Under the pieces are notes generated by a model, which worked only from the letters and a program-made list of their open reading frames with translations, searched no databases and was not told the DNA's origin. DNA of 64,000 nucleotides. It comes from Streptomyces sp. ISL-98. GTDB taxonomy: Bacteria > Actinomycetota > Actinomycetes > Streptomycetales > Streptomycetaceae. The DNA is taken from positions 260,699-324,698 of the forward strand of contig NZ_JAGGPB010000005.1 of NCBI RefSeq assembly GCF_018614055.1, read 5' to 3'. Position numbers and translations under genes: made by a program. How positions within the stretch are numbered: position 1 is the stretch's first letter; each line of letters begins with the position of its first letter. This document shows, piece by piece, positions 8,303 through 15,721 of the stretch.

Positions 8303-8979
8303 GAATTCTGCCGCCCGATCGACATGTCCCCCTTGCGCGGAGCCAGGACGACGATGGTCTTCTTCTTCACGTTACAAGGCGGAGCGATCCACGTCTTCAC
8401 ACCCGTAAGCTTCCAACCGACCTGACCGAGCACAGCCCGGTAACCCCTGGACGTGGTGTTCGTGTCGTTGACGGTCTGAGTCCCGGTCCACGTCCAGGCG
8501 TTGCTGATCTTGGTGTCGACACTGACCTTGGCCTTGGCCAGGACGGCCCCCGCCTCCGCCTCGACGCTGCCGCCGATGTCCCACGTAAAGGTATGGCTTC
8601 CGGTCACAGTCCACGACACCGTCTGACGCGGCAACAGCCACGTCGATTGCGGCCTTCTCTTGTCCGCCAAGAAGTGCGGCTTTCCCTTGACCTTGTATTT
8701 CGGCGGATCGTTCACCTCCGGACAGGCCATCGCACTCATGTCGCCCTTTCCGGAATTCGGTTGAGCCGGGAGCCCGTCCCCCTCGAACGAGAAATCGACC
8801 GTGTCATTGACCCCAATGACACGCCCGTCATCCAGAACGATCTTCGCGTCCTCGGGCGGAAGGGCCTCGTCCACCGGAGAAGCGACGCCCACTCCGGCTC
8901 CTGACAGCAGCATGGCCCCAGCGGCGAAGAGAGGTATTGCAGTGCGCACTACAGCGCGGTCCATTGTGCCCCGATTCAA
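8299..8979 (-). CDS. Secreted beta-rich protein of unknown function
   Basis: This 226-residue protein has a Sec signal peptide (MDRAVVRTAIPLFAAGAMLL, then GAGVGVASP) and a mature domain rich in Thr, Trp and Val in alternating patterns, such as VSWTVTGSHTFTWDIGG and NAWTWTGTQTVNDTNTTSRG, with a central Ala/Glu/Lys stretch GSVEAEAGAVLAKAKV. The pattern recalls Streptomyces exported beta-strand proteins sometimes likened to aerolysin-type folds, but that is only an impression. Cys residues occur at MACPEV and PPCNVK. The start may be ATG 8979 or ATG 8964. The gene overlaps the lipoprotein gene by four bases. Confidence 0.75.
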   Translation of the reverse strand: MNRGTMDRAVVRTAIPLFAAGAMLLSGAGVGVASPVDEALPPEDAKIVLDDGRVIGVNDTVDFSFEGDGLPAQPNSGKGDMSAMACPEVNDPPKYKVKGKPHFLADKRRPQSTWLLPRQTVSWTVTGSHTFTWDIGGSVEAEAGAVLAKAKVSVDTKISNAWTWTGTQTVNDTNTTSRGYRAVLGQVGWKLTGVKTWIAPPCNVKKKTIVVLAPRKGDMSIGRQNS

Positions 8980-9559
8980 TGCGTGTTGTGAGGCGACTCT
9001 TGGTCAAGGAGTCGCAGGCAGGCCACCTCGGAGTTATTGCAATTGGGTGACGTGCGCACGCCATTTCTACCGGAAGGAGACCTTGAACCACAACGGGCAG
9101 TGATGTGGATCACGCTGAATTAATTGAGGTTTGCATTGTTAGGGATCGAGGGGACTGAGTGGAAATCTCAAAGAAGCCTCAAATGTCGACAAGGGCTATG
9201 CAAGGACAAGCACGGGCGAGCTCCTGCATGATTGACGTCGGCGCGCGTCGACGGGTAGGGCTGGGTGCGGTGTTCGCACTCTGTCGCCATCGGCCGCAGA
9301 AGGCCCACCCATCCCCGGTCTGTTCAGAAATTGCACGGTAGGCGCCCACCATGGCGGCGCCGTTGCTCATCCCGGTCATGCTGACGAGTCTGCGAGGACC
9401 GGTCACCCCTGCCTCCGTGGACGGCCGGAACGTGGGAAGAAAGATTACCCCCGCTCGTGATCAGCACGGGAGATATTCCTTTTCCAAATTCCCGAAGACC
9501 TGGGCCTCTCCTGATCTGTCAAAATGGCGTGGCACGGTCGCGAGCGGCTCGGGCAACAA
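8980..9559. other. 580-bp gene-poor stretch
   Basis: This gap lies between two - strand genes and has lower GC than its surroundings (for example 9110-9150). It holds a 7-bp inverted repeat (8993-8999 with 9009-9015) close to the start of the secreted-protein gene, where a promoter is expected. Short open frames here have no SD and poor codon use, so I call none of them. Confidence 0.5.
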
Positions 9560-10576
9560 TTACGCGGCGAGCAACACCCGAGCCCGTTCGTTGAAGTCGG
9601 CGACCAAGGGGTGAGTACCGAAGGGCACCATGCGGCGCTGTACGTCTTTGACCGCGTCAACGCAGCGCGAGGACTTGACTCGGCGAGCCAAGTCAAGCGT
9701 TTTGAGGCTTGCCGAGTGGGCGGCTTCGAGATCGCGATTTTGGAGATGCGATACCGAAAGTGCAGCTTGTGACATTGCCCCGCGCCGTGCACGGTTCTGC
9801 GCGCGGGCGTAGCCGATGGACTGGCGTGCGTGCTCCGCGGCATGGTCCGACTGGTTGAGATCGCGGAAGGCGTTCGCGTGCTCGCCGTGCAGGTACGCCC
9901 CATCAATGAACTTGGCCCACTCTGGTTCTTCGGCAGGGTCCACCCGAGAGAAAGCACGCTCCGATTGGTTCACCGCCCGTGCGGTTGCTGACGCTTCCCC
10001 AAGGACTGCGAGAGCCCGCGCCTCTAGCGCCCACAAGTCCGCGAGACAGGCGGGGGACTCCGCCCGAGCAAGCCCCTGCCGGCCCGCTTGCGCCAGTCGT
10101 CGACCTTCCTCCGGGTTGCCCGTCAGCGTCGCCTGATCCGCCATTCCTGCGAGGCCATGCGCACCCAGGGGGGCGTCTTTGGACTCTTCGGCGAGCCGCA
10201 ACGCCTGGATCAGGTAGCGCTGTGCCGTTCCGTGCTCCCCGTTGTCGAAGGCCATCCACCCCAACAGATAAGTCTGTTCAGCGGTTGCTGCACACAGCGC
10301 ACGGCGGACCTTCTCGGAATGCGCACGACGGAGCAAGGGATACACGTGCTGATTCAGGTACTCCGTCAGCACCAGGCGACCCGAGCCCCCGCCTTGCATG
10401 ACGTCGATTTCCTGGAAGGCTCCGAACATGTTCCGGACGCTGGTCACGTCCTCCAGCCGTACGCGTGGGCCGGGCTCCGGCTCTTGGTCAAGCGTGTTGA
10501 GTAGCCAGTCCCGCGACGGGCCGATACCGGCAGCCACCGCGAACGGTGACGCCGCGAGGAACTTCCTACGATCCAT
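9560..10576 (-). CDS. TPR-type regulator, apparently missing its HTH domain
   Basis: From the ATG at 10576 the protein (338 residues) begins MDRRKFLAASPFAVAAG and continues as helical TPR-like repeats (QTYLLGWMAFDNGEHGTAQRYLIQALRLA; LWALEARALAVLGEA; YLHGEHANAFRDLNQSDHAAEH). It ends FNERARVLLAA. This resembles the sensor half of Streptomyces XRE-TPR regulators. Upstream of the ATG the same frame still reads protein-like (GRRITTYDLGLEEAPDLDRPL, then WAVTLQSVTELGRAD), as in the linker after the HTH of full-length relatives. No ATG lies in that stretch (a GTG lies near 10710), and the divergent regulator at 10850 leaves no room for an HTH. Confidence 0.72.
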   Translation of the reverse strand: MDRRKFLAASPFAVAAGIGPSRDWLLNTLDQEPEPGPRVRLEDVTSVRNMFGAFQEIDVMQGGGSGRLVLTEYLNQHVYPLLRRAHSEKVRRALCAATAEQTYLLGWMAFDNGEHGTAQRYLIQALRLAEESKDAPLGAHGLAGMADQATLTGNPEEGRRLAQAGRQGLARAESPACLADLWALEARALAVLGEASATARAVNQSERAFSRVDPAEEPEWAKFIDGAYLHGEHANAFRDLNQSDHAAEHARQSIGYARAQNRARRGAMSQAALSVSHLQNRDLEAAHSASLKTLDLARRVKSSRCVDAVKDVQRRMVPFGTHPLVADFNERARVLLAA

Positions 10577-10849
10577 GTCCGCTCTCCCAAGCTCGGTCAC
10601 TGACTGGAGCGTCACCGCCCAAGATGGGCTGTGCGCCAGCGGCCGGTCAAGGTCCGGCGCTTCCTCCAGGCCGAGGTCATATGTCGTGATGCGTCGGCCG
10701 AATTGACCCGAGAACACGGCCGCGGTGATCCCTGGTAGCGGAGCACGCGGGGCATTTCCGCTTCTGTCAAGCCCACATGGGTACGCACTGAGAGTGTCCA
10801 GTTTGGCCGGACCGCTCGGCGTACCGTGGTTGTAAGGGAAGGTGGACCC

Positions 10850-12085
10850 ATGGCAGCGGCACTCGCAGACAACGTTCGCAAGTACCGGCGGGCAACGGGC
10901 CAGAGTCAGGAAGACCTGGCGCAATCGTCCGGGCTGTCCGTGCAGACCATCCGGAAGGTGGAACAGGGCGGCGAGGTACGTACGGACACGCTGCACGCAG
11001 TCGCGCGTGGGCTGGGAATCGAGACGGCTGTGTTGTTCGTTGCCGGCTCACCAGCCCCCGTAATCGGTGATGAGGCGACGCGCCGGAACTTGGTGGAGCT
11101 GCGTAAAGCACTCATGCCCCCGGTCGGACTCGCGGCTCCGGTTGCTGCCGTGGGCGAGCCGAGCGACTTGGACGCTCTGCAACGCCGTATCGGGGACTGT
11201 CACGCGCTGTACTGGGCCGACCGTTACGACTCCGTGGCGAAGAAACTGCCGAACCTACTGCGAAGCGCAGAAGTGACCGCAGCGGTTCTGGAGGGCGATG
11301 AGAAGCGCTCAGCGGTGATCGCCCGGACCCATGCCCTGTTGCTTGCTGGGAAGTACCTCACTCAAGTACGGCAATACGATCTCGGCTACCACGCTCTGGC
11401 AGAAGCCATTCGGCTTGCCCGCGAAGCAGGGCAGACCCTCACGGCAGGAACCGGCATCGTCGGCATGTGTTGGTTGTTGCTTCGGCAAGACCGATTCGAC
11501 GAGAGCGAACAACTTGCCACACAGACCGCCGAAGCTATGGAACCGCGTATCTCCGGAGCGACATCCGGAGCGCTAGCAGTGTGGGGTGAGCTGTGGTTGC
11601 GCGTGGCGTCCGCAACCGTACGGAACAACAAGCCCGACGTTGCGCGCGAAGCCCGCCGGATGGCCGGAACCGCCGCCAGCGCTCTCGGCACGGAACACAA
11701 CAGCTTCCCCAACCACTGGGGAGGGTTCGGCCCGGTCACCGCCGAGATGAAGGCGACCGAGGATCTTGCACTAGTGGGTGACGCTCGCGGTGTGCTTCGC
11801 CGAGCCGATGAGGGGCTTCTTGGCAGTAAAGGGCTTAGCAACCTGGGCAAACCGACGGCTCCCAACTGGGGCAGGCACCGCCTTGACGTGGCTCAGGCGC
11901 ATGTCCGGCTCGGGTCACACCAGGACGCCATGACAGAGCTTGTCGGGCTCCGCAGCGCTTCCGGCGCATGGCTCAAGCATCAGCCGATGGCGCGCTACAT
12001 CATGGGGGACGTACTCAAGTCGCGTAAGCGCACCCTCACGCGGGACATGCGGGACATGGCTTCTTACTTGGGGGTTGTCGAGTAG
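10850..12085 (+). CDS. XRE-family HTH regulator with TPR-like C-terminus
   Basis: This 411-residue regulator has an HTH_3 domain at residues 5-60 (NVRKYRRATGQSQEDLAQSSGLSV and TIRKVEQG), then an alpha-helical TPR-like region resembling peptide-sensing or quorum-type regulators of Streptomyces. The start is the ATG at 10850, preceded at about 7 bases by GGGAAGGTGG; an in-frame GTG at 10826 lies before that SD. It is transcribed toward the small-ORF/radical SAM/methyltransferase cluster and ends 130 bp before it, so it is the natural candidate regulator. It is divergent from the TPR protein at 9560. Confidence 0.87.
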   Translation: MAAALADNVRKYRRATGQSQEDLAQSSGLSVQTIRKVEQGGEVRTDTLHAVARGLGIETAVLFVAGSPAPVIGDEATRRNLVELRKALMPPVGLAAPVAAVGEPSDLDALQRRIGDCHALYWADRYDSVAKKLPNLLRSAEVTAAVLEGDEKRSAVIARTHALLLAGKYLTQVRQYDLGYHALAEAIRLAREAGQTLTAGTGIVGMCWLLLRQDRFDESEQLATQTAEAMEPRISGATSGALAVWGELWLRVASATVRNNKPDVAREARRMAGTAASALGTEHNSFPNHWGGFGPVTAEMKATEDLALVGDARGVLRRADEGLLGSKGLSNLGKPTAPNWGRHRLDVAQAHVRLGSHQDAMTELVGLRSASGAWLKHQPMARYIMGDVLKSRKRTLTRDMRDMASYLGVVE

Positions 12086-12090
12086 GTACT

Positions 12091-12134
12091 GCTACGTAGC
12101 GTGGTAGTTACGTCGTCACATTCCGCGAACTACC
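12091..12134. promoter_or_regulatory. Inverted repeats in the promoter region of the radical SAM cluster
   Basis: A perfect 10-bp palindrome GCTACGTAGC lies at 12091-12100. Just after it GGTAGTT (12103-12109) is inverted as AACTACC (12128-12134). Both precede the first small ORF at 12216 and could be operators for the XRE regulator next door. No direct evidence identifies the binding protein. Confidence 0.4.
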
Positions 12135-12215
12135 CTGAACAGAACGTGGTCTGATAAGCCGTCACGGATTTACGGTCGTACTCCCGCCCCACCTGGAAAC
12201 ACGGGAGATCAGACC

Positions 12216-12338
12216 ATGAACCGAAGCCCCACGGGACGCGAGCGACCACGCGCGTTGTACGACGCCGTGGCCGGACTGGTGCCCGATGTGTTCTCCGTCC
12301 CGAGGCCTGAGCGGACGCAATCGGGGACGGAAGGGTGA
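12216..12338 (+). CDS. 40-residue ORF, first in the radical SAM cluster; possible precursor peptide
   Basis: The ATG at 12216 is preceded by an SD-like GGGAG about 9 bases away and opens a 40-codon frame beginning MNRSPTGRERPRALYDAVAG and ending in a Ser/Thr/Glu/Gly-rich tail. The stop overlaps the GTG of the next ORF (GTGA). It contains no Cys. The size and first position make it a candidate substrate peptide for the downstream enzymes, but nothing in the sequence proves this. Confidence 0.5.
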   Translation: MNRSPTGRERPRALYDAVAGLVPDVFSVPRPERTQSGTEG

Positions 12339-12571
12339 GCGCCCCGAGCGGCAAGACCCCGCCGGAACTCGGCGACCTAGTGCACGACAGCGGCATGGGG
12401 AAGGTGGGCGAATTCCGCGGAGCCTGGGCGGGGAAGTGGCTCATCCGTCCTGTACTTGGCGGAACTGAGTGGGACGCGGAACCCGAGAACGTACGCCCGG
12501 CGGACCAGACCGAGCGGCTGAGTGCCCGGACCGCGCAGGCCAATGCACGTAGTGCCGGAGCGTTGCTGTGA
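12335..12571 (+). CDS. Small protein of unknown function (78 aa)
   Basis: It starts with GTG at 12335 overlapping the preceding stop and ends in a four-base overlap with the next gene. The pattern GDLVHDSGMGKVGEF, then WLIRPVLGGTEWDAEP, then NVRPADQTERL reads like a small beta-barrel-type domain of a kind I associate with accessory Streptomyces loci, followed by a helix. I cannot name a family. Translational coupling on both sides places it in the radical SAM operon. Confidence 0.6.
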   Translation: MSAPSGKTPPELGDLVHDSGMGKVGEFRGAWAGKWLIRPVLGGTEWDAEPENVRPADQTERLSARTAQANARSAGALL

Positions 12572-12834
12572 AGCGCTTATGCGTGTGGCTCGCCCTCAGC
12601 ACAGAGACCGCTGAAGTTCTGTTGCGACTCCGCCTCCCTGGTCTCGTTTGGGCACTGATAAAGCGCCCCCGACCCCGCCGAGCGCTCATGTCCGAGCTGC
12701 AACGGCTAGAGGCGGACCCCAAGTTCGTCGCCGAGTGGCGCGCGACCCTTGACGACCAGTGGGGACAGTGCGGGATTGACCAGGCGTTCGGCGAACTCGT
12801 CCGCGTTCTGTTACGTGAGGACGGCCCGGCATGA
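12568..12834 (+). CDS. Small protein of unknown function with two TTA codons (88 aa)
   Basis: It starts with GTG at 12568 (GTGA overlap). The N-terminus MKRLCVWLALSTETAEVLLR is hydrophobic/amphipathic, followed by basic KRPRPRR and a helical acidic C-terminus. TTA leucine codons occur in frame at 12577-12579 (codon 4) and 12811-12813. In Streptomyces TTA is read only by the bldA tRNA, so translation should depend on development. The family is not recognised. The stop overlaps the next start. Confidence 0.6.
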   Translation: MKRLCVWLALSTETAEVLLRLRLPGLVWALIKRPRPRRALMSELQRLEADPKFVAEWRATLDDQWGQCGIDQAFGELVRVLLREDGPA

Positions 12835-13288
12835 ACAATCCGCGGTACGTAGCCGAAGTGTCGGCTGGCGACCAGCGCCGAGCGGTCAGTCTCGGCGGCT
12901 ATGCAGCCCGTCCCGTCGGCTCGCGCTCCGATGGTTGCGAGGGCAAGCCGAACGCATCGCGGACGCACTCGACCCCGACCCCCGCGCCCCGTGGCTGTCC
13001 AGAGCCCCGATTCAGCGGGTGACCCTCCCCTTGCCCGACGCGCCAACCGACTTACGGCAATGGGCTCGGGATCCCGGATGCCAGAAAGCGGCATTGGAAC
13101 GGCTCGCGCTAGGCCTGCCCGTCGAACTCCTCACGCGAGACCACACCGGCTGGTACTGCCTCACAGCTCGCCCCCCCGACCGGGGCGGGCAGCCCACGCC
13201 CCTACTGACATACGGAGGAACGTTGTCCCGCCGCACGAAAGCCGAAGTTGAAGCCGCACGCGGCAAGGTCCCCCCCCACGAGAGTTAG
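12831..13288 (+). pseudogene. Frameshifted ORF ahead of the radical SAM gene
   Basis: An ATG at 12831 (overlapping the previous stop) begins a convincing frame, MNNPRYVAEVSAGDQRRAVS and onward through about base 12925, after which that frame becomes low quality and ends at 13022. From about 12925 the other frame reads well: RLALRWLRGQAERIADALD, then through to HTGWYCLTARP and a stop at 13288, ten bases before the radical SAM start. That second frame has no good start of its own and includes a TTA codon at 13052. One indel would restore a single protein of about 150 residues. A sequencing error or programmed frameshifting are alternatives. Confidence 0.55.
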
Positions 13289-13297
13289 GAACGCAGC

Positions 13298-14164
13298 ATG
13301 ACGACACTCATTGAGGCCCCCACCAGGAAGCCGTTCGCGGGGCTCAACATGCTTGAGCTGGAGATCACCGGTAAGTGCCAGCTCTCGTGCACACACTGTC
13401 TCTCTGATTCCAGCCCACAAGCCACGCACGGTGAGATGACACCGGCGGACTGGCGAACGGTCATCATCGACGCTGGGGCGCTCGGCATCCCCCAAATCCA
13501 GCTCATTGGGGGCGAGCCGACCGTTCACCCGCAGTGGCGCGAGTTCACCGAGCTGGCGCTTTCGCTCGGGCTCGGCGTACAGGTCTACAGCAACTTGTTC
13601 AACGTCGCGTGGAACTGGTGGAAGGTGTTCGAGCGGGACGGGGTGACGCTCGCGACCAGCTACTACAGCAACGACCCCGACGAACACGACACCATCACGG
13701 GCAAGAGGGGCAGCTACGACCGCACCCGCTTGAACATCGAGGAAGCCGTTCGGCGGGGTATCAGGGTTCAAGTGGGGATCGTGGACGTTCTCGACGGCCA
13801 GCACGTCGCCGAAGCCCGCGCAGAGCTGGAAGCCCTGGGGGTGACGCGCATCAATGTGGACCGGGTGCGGGCGGTCGGCCGTGCCTCGCTTCCGGGGCAG
13901 GCTCCGAGCTTGGGCGAGCTGTGTGGGAAGTGCACGCGAGGACGGGCAGCAGTGCTGCCGAACGGGGATCTCGCCGGCTGCGTGCTCGCGCGGAACTTCC
14001 CAGCGGGCAACGTCCGGGGACGACGGCTCGCAGACTTGCTCGGCGGCTCGAACTGGGCGGCACTCTCCGCGAGCATTCCGCCCTCCGGCGTTGCTGACTG
14101 CACCCCCGCTGACTCAAGCGACTGCGACCCGGCCAAAACGACTGCGTGTGACCCCGCGTACTAG
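13298..14164 (+). CDS. Radical SAM enzyme
   Basis: This 288-residue protein has the radical SAM cluster motif CQLSCTHC near residue 28, the GGEP motif (IQLIGGEPTVHPQWREF) for SAM binding, and a TIM-barrel-like body. A C-terminal half carries CGKCTRGRAAVLPNGDLAGC, which looks like part of an auxiliary Fe-S (SPASM-like) site. The tail is odd: three Cys spaced eight residues apart in C-T-P-A, C-D-P-A, C-D-P-A units ending in Tyr. An SD (AGGAA) precedes the ATG at 13298. With a PCMT-like methyltransferase 11 bases downstream and small ORFs upstream, a role in peptide modification is likely but unproven. Confidence 0.88.
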   Translation: MTTLIEAPTRKPFAGLNMLELEITGKCQLSCTHCLSDSSPQATHGEMTPADWRTVIIDAGALGIPQIQLIGGEPTVHPQWREFTELALSLGLGVQVYSNLFNVAWNWWKVFERDGVTLATSYYSNDPDEHDTITGKRGSYDRTRLNIEEAVRRGIRVQVGIVDVLDGQHVAEARAELEALGVTRINVDRVRAVGRASLPGQAPSLGELCGKCTRGRAAVLPNGDLAGCVLARNFPAGNVRGRRLADLLGGSNWAALSASIPPSGVADCTPADSSDCDPAKTTACDPAY

Positions 14165-14175
14165 GAAGGCTGGAC

Positions 14176-15321
14176 ATGGATTGGGAGCAACACGCGGTTC
14201 GGCTCGCCGACCAGGTGACCGACCCGGATTCCCGTTGGCTCGCCCCCGTCGCGCGGACCGCTCGGCATGAGCTGGTGCCGCGTTGGTGGGAAGCGGACGA
14301 ACACGGTGTGTGGGTACTGCGGGACGGGGCTGCCGATCCTGCGGCATGGATGAAGGCTGCCTACTCGGATCGGTCATTGGTCACGCGCGTTGGTCCGCTG
14401 CACGCCGACCACGCCAAGCCCGGCGACCACCCCGAGGGGCTGCCCACATCATCAGCGACGTTGCCGAGCCTGGTTGTCCGGATGCTGCGCCACGGTCGGC
14501 TCGGGGACGGGCTGGACCTGTTGGACGTAGGTACCGGAGCGGGCGGGCTCACCGCGTACGCCGCTCGCCGGATTGGCGACCGACACGTGACGAGTGTGGA
14601 CGTAGACCGATATCTGACGAGCGCGGCAGCCGAACGGCTCGCCCGGATGGGGCTGCACCCGCAGTTCCTCGCCGTGGACGCCACGGCAACGATTCCGGGG
14701 ACGTACGACCGAATCATTGCAACCGTCGCTTTGCAACCTGGCCCGGGGCTCAGGACCATGCTCGGCGCACTCCGCGAGGGCGGACGGCTCGTCACAACGC
14801 TTGCTCGAACGTCGCTGATCCTCACCGGATGGAAGCACGCGAACGGCGAAGTGGTTGGGCGTATCGAACGGGACACCGCCGGATTCATGCTCACCCGCAG
14901 CGGCGAGGACTACCCGCCCGCACTGGCCGGGCTGTTCGCGCTCGCGCGGGAAGCAGACGGGGACGAGACCAGCACGGGCCGCTATCCCGTGCTGGACGTA
15001 GCCAATGCATGGGAAGTCCGGTCCATGCTCGAAGTCACCGCACCAGGTACCGAACTTGACTTCCGTCAGGACAGCAACCGCCGGACCGCCTACCTGGTCC
15101 ACCCGGACGGTTCATGGGCCCGAGCGTCCGCCGAGCGGTTCGAACCGCCCACGGTTCATCAGGGCGGACTGCAACGACTCTGGACGGTCCTGGAGCGCGT
15201 CCGGAACCGGCTCAATGTCGAGGGCGGGCTACCGCTCTACGGCTCAAGCGCCCGAATCACCCCCGATGGGGTGTGCCACTTGTCCCGCGGGAAGTGGCGC
15301 GCGTCGATGGGCGACCGGTAG
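14176..15321 (+). CDS. PCMT-like SAM-dependent methyltransferase
   Basis: This 381-residue protein has the class I methyltransferase motif LLDVGTGAGGLTAY near residue 115, and MLRHGRLGDGLD before it, as in protein-L-isoaspartate O-methyltransferases. Post I (SVDVDRYL) and motif II (YDRIIATVALQPGPG) follow. The N-terminal segment beginning MDWEQHAVRLADQV and the 150-residue C-terminal extension are typical of PCMT-like enzymes that accompany RiPP-type clusters in actinomycetes rather than of the repair enzyme, which is about 210 residues. It starts 11 bases after the radical SAM gene. The modified substrate is unknown. Confidence 0.85.
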   Translation: MDWEQHAVRLADQVTDPDSRWLAPVARTARHELVPRWWEADEHGVWVLRDGAADPAAWMKAAYSDRSLVTRVGPLHADHAKPGDHPEGLPTSSATLPSLVVRMLRHGRLGDGLDLLDVGTGAGGLTAYAARRIGDRHVTSVDVDRYLTSAAAERLARMGLHPQFLAVDATATIPGTYDRIIATVALQPGPGLRTMLGALREGGRLVTTLARTSLILTGWKHANGEVVGRIERDTAGFMLTRSGEDYPPALAGLFALAREADGDETSTGRYPVLDVANAWEVRSMLEVTAPGTELDFRQDSNRRTAYLVHPDGSWARASAERFEPPTVHQGGLQRLWTVLERVRNRLNVEGGLPLYGSSARITPDGVCHLSRGKWRASMGDR

Positions 15322-15424
15322 GACCCTGCCCGCTCGTCCTGGACCCGTGAACTTGACGCGCGGGCGGAACCCGGTGCCCCGTCCCTCTGCCACCCCTTCC
15401 ATGGGCAGTCGGGCGGGGCTTCGT

Positions 15425-15680
15425 TCATCCCTGCCCGTGCTCGTCCTCGCGGGCGGGCTCCACGACGAAACTTCCCCGGCCCCACTCGGTCCGGATGAGC
15501 CCTCGTTCCCGGAGCACCCGCACCGCTCGCCGGGCAGTCTCACGCGCCACCCCGAAGCGGCGAGAGCACCAGAGGTCCGGGAACGACCCTGTGGGCTTGC
15601 CCCGAGCACGCAGCGAGCGTCACCCCCGGCCCGATCCCCGGAGAGCTGGACAGCTCCGCGTAAGCAGCGCGCAGAGAATC
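15425..15680 (-). pseudogene. Remnant of a GntR-family regulator
   Basis: On the - strand the frame ending at the TGA 15425-15427 reads as the second half of a GntR winged helix: DLWCSRRFGVARETARRAVR, then VLRERGLIRTEWGRGSFVVEP. An in-frame stop at 15620-15622 cuts it off. The upstream part (DSLRAAYAEL and following) continues in another frame, so a frameshift is needed to join them. No start or effector domain remains. It sits opposite the end of the methyltransferase gene. A short functional HTH-only protein is less likely. Confidence 0.55.
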
Positions 15681-15711
15681 AGCCCCGTTCGGCCACGTGC
15701 CGGACGGGGCT
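15681..15711. terminator. Hairpin terminator after the penicillin-binding protein gene
   Basis: AGCCCCGT at 15681-15688 pairs with ACGGGGCT ending at 15711, and the inner bases also pair (CGGCCACGTGCCG). It lies 11 bases past the - strand PBP stop at 15722. Confidence 0.8.
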
Positions 15712-15721
15712 TGCGACCCCG

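Noticed and set aside
9179-9406. 75-codon - strand ORF in the 8980-9559 gap
   Set aside because: It has no SD, poor codon bias and no recognisable motif; I treat the gap as non-coding.
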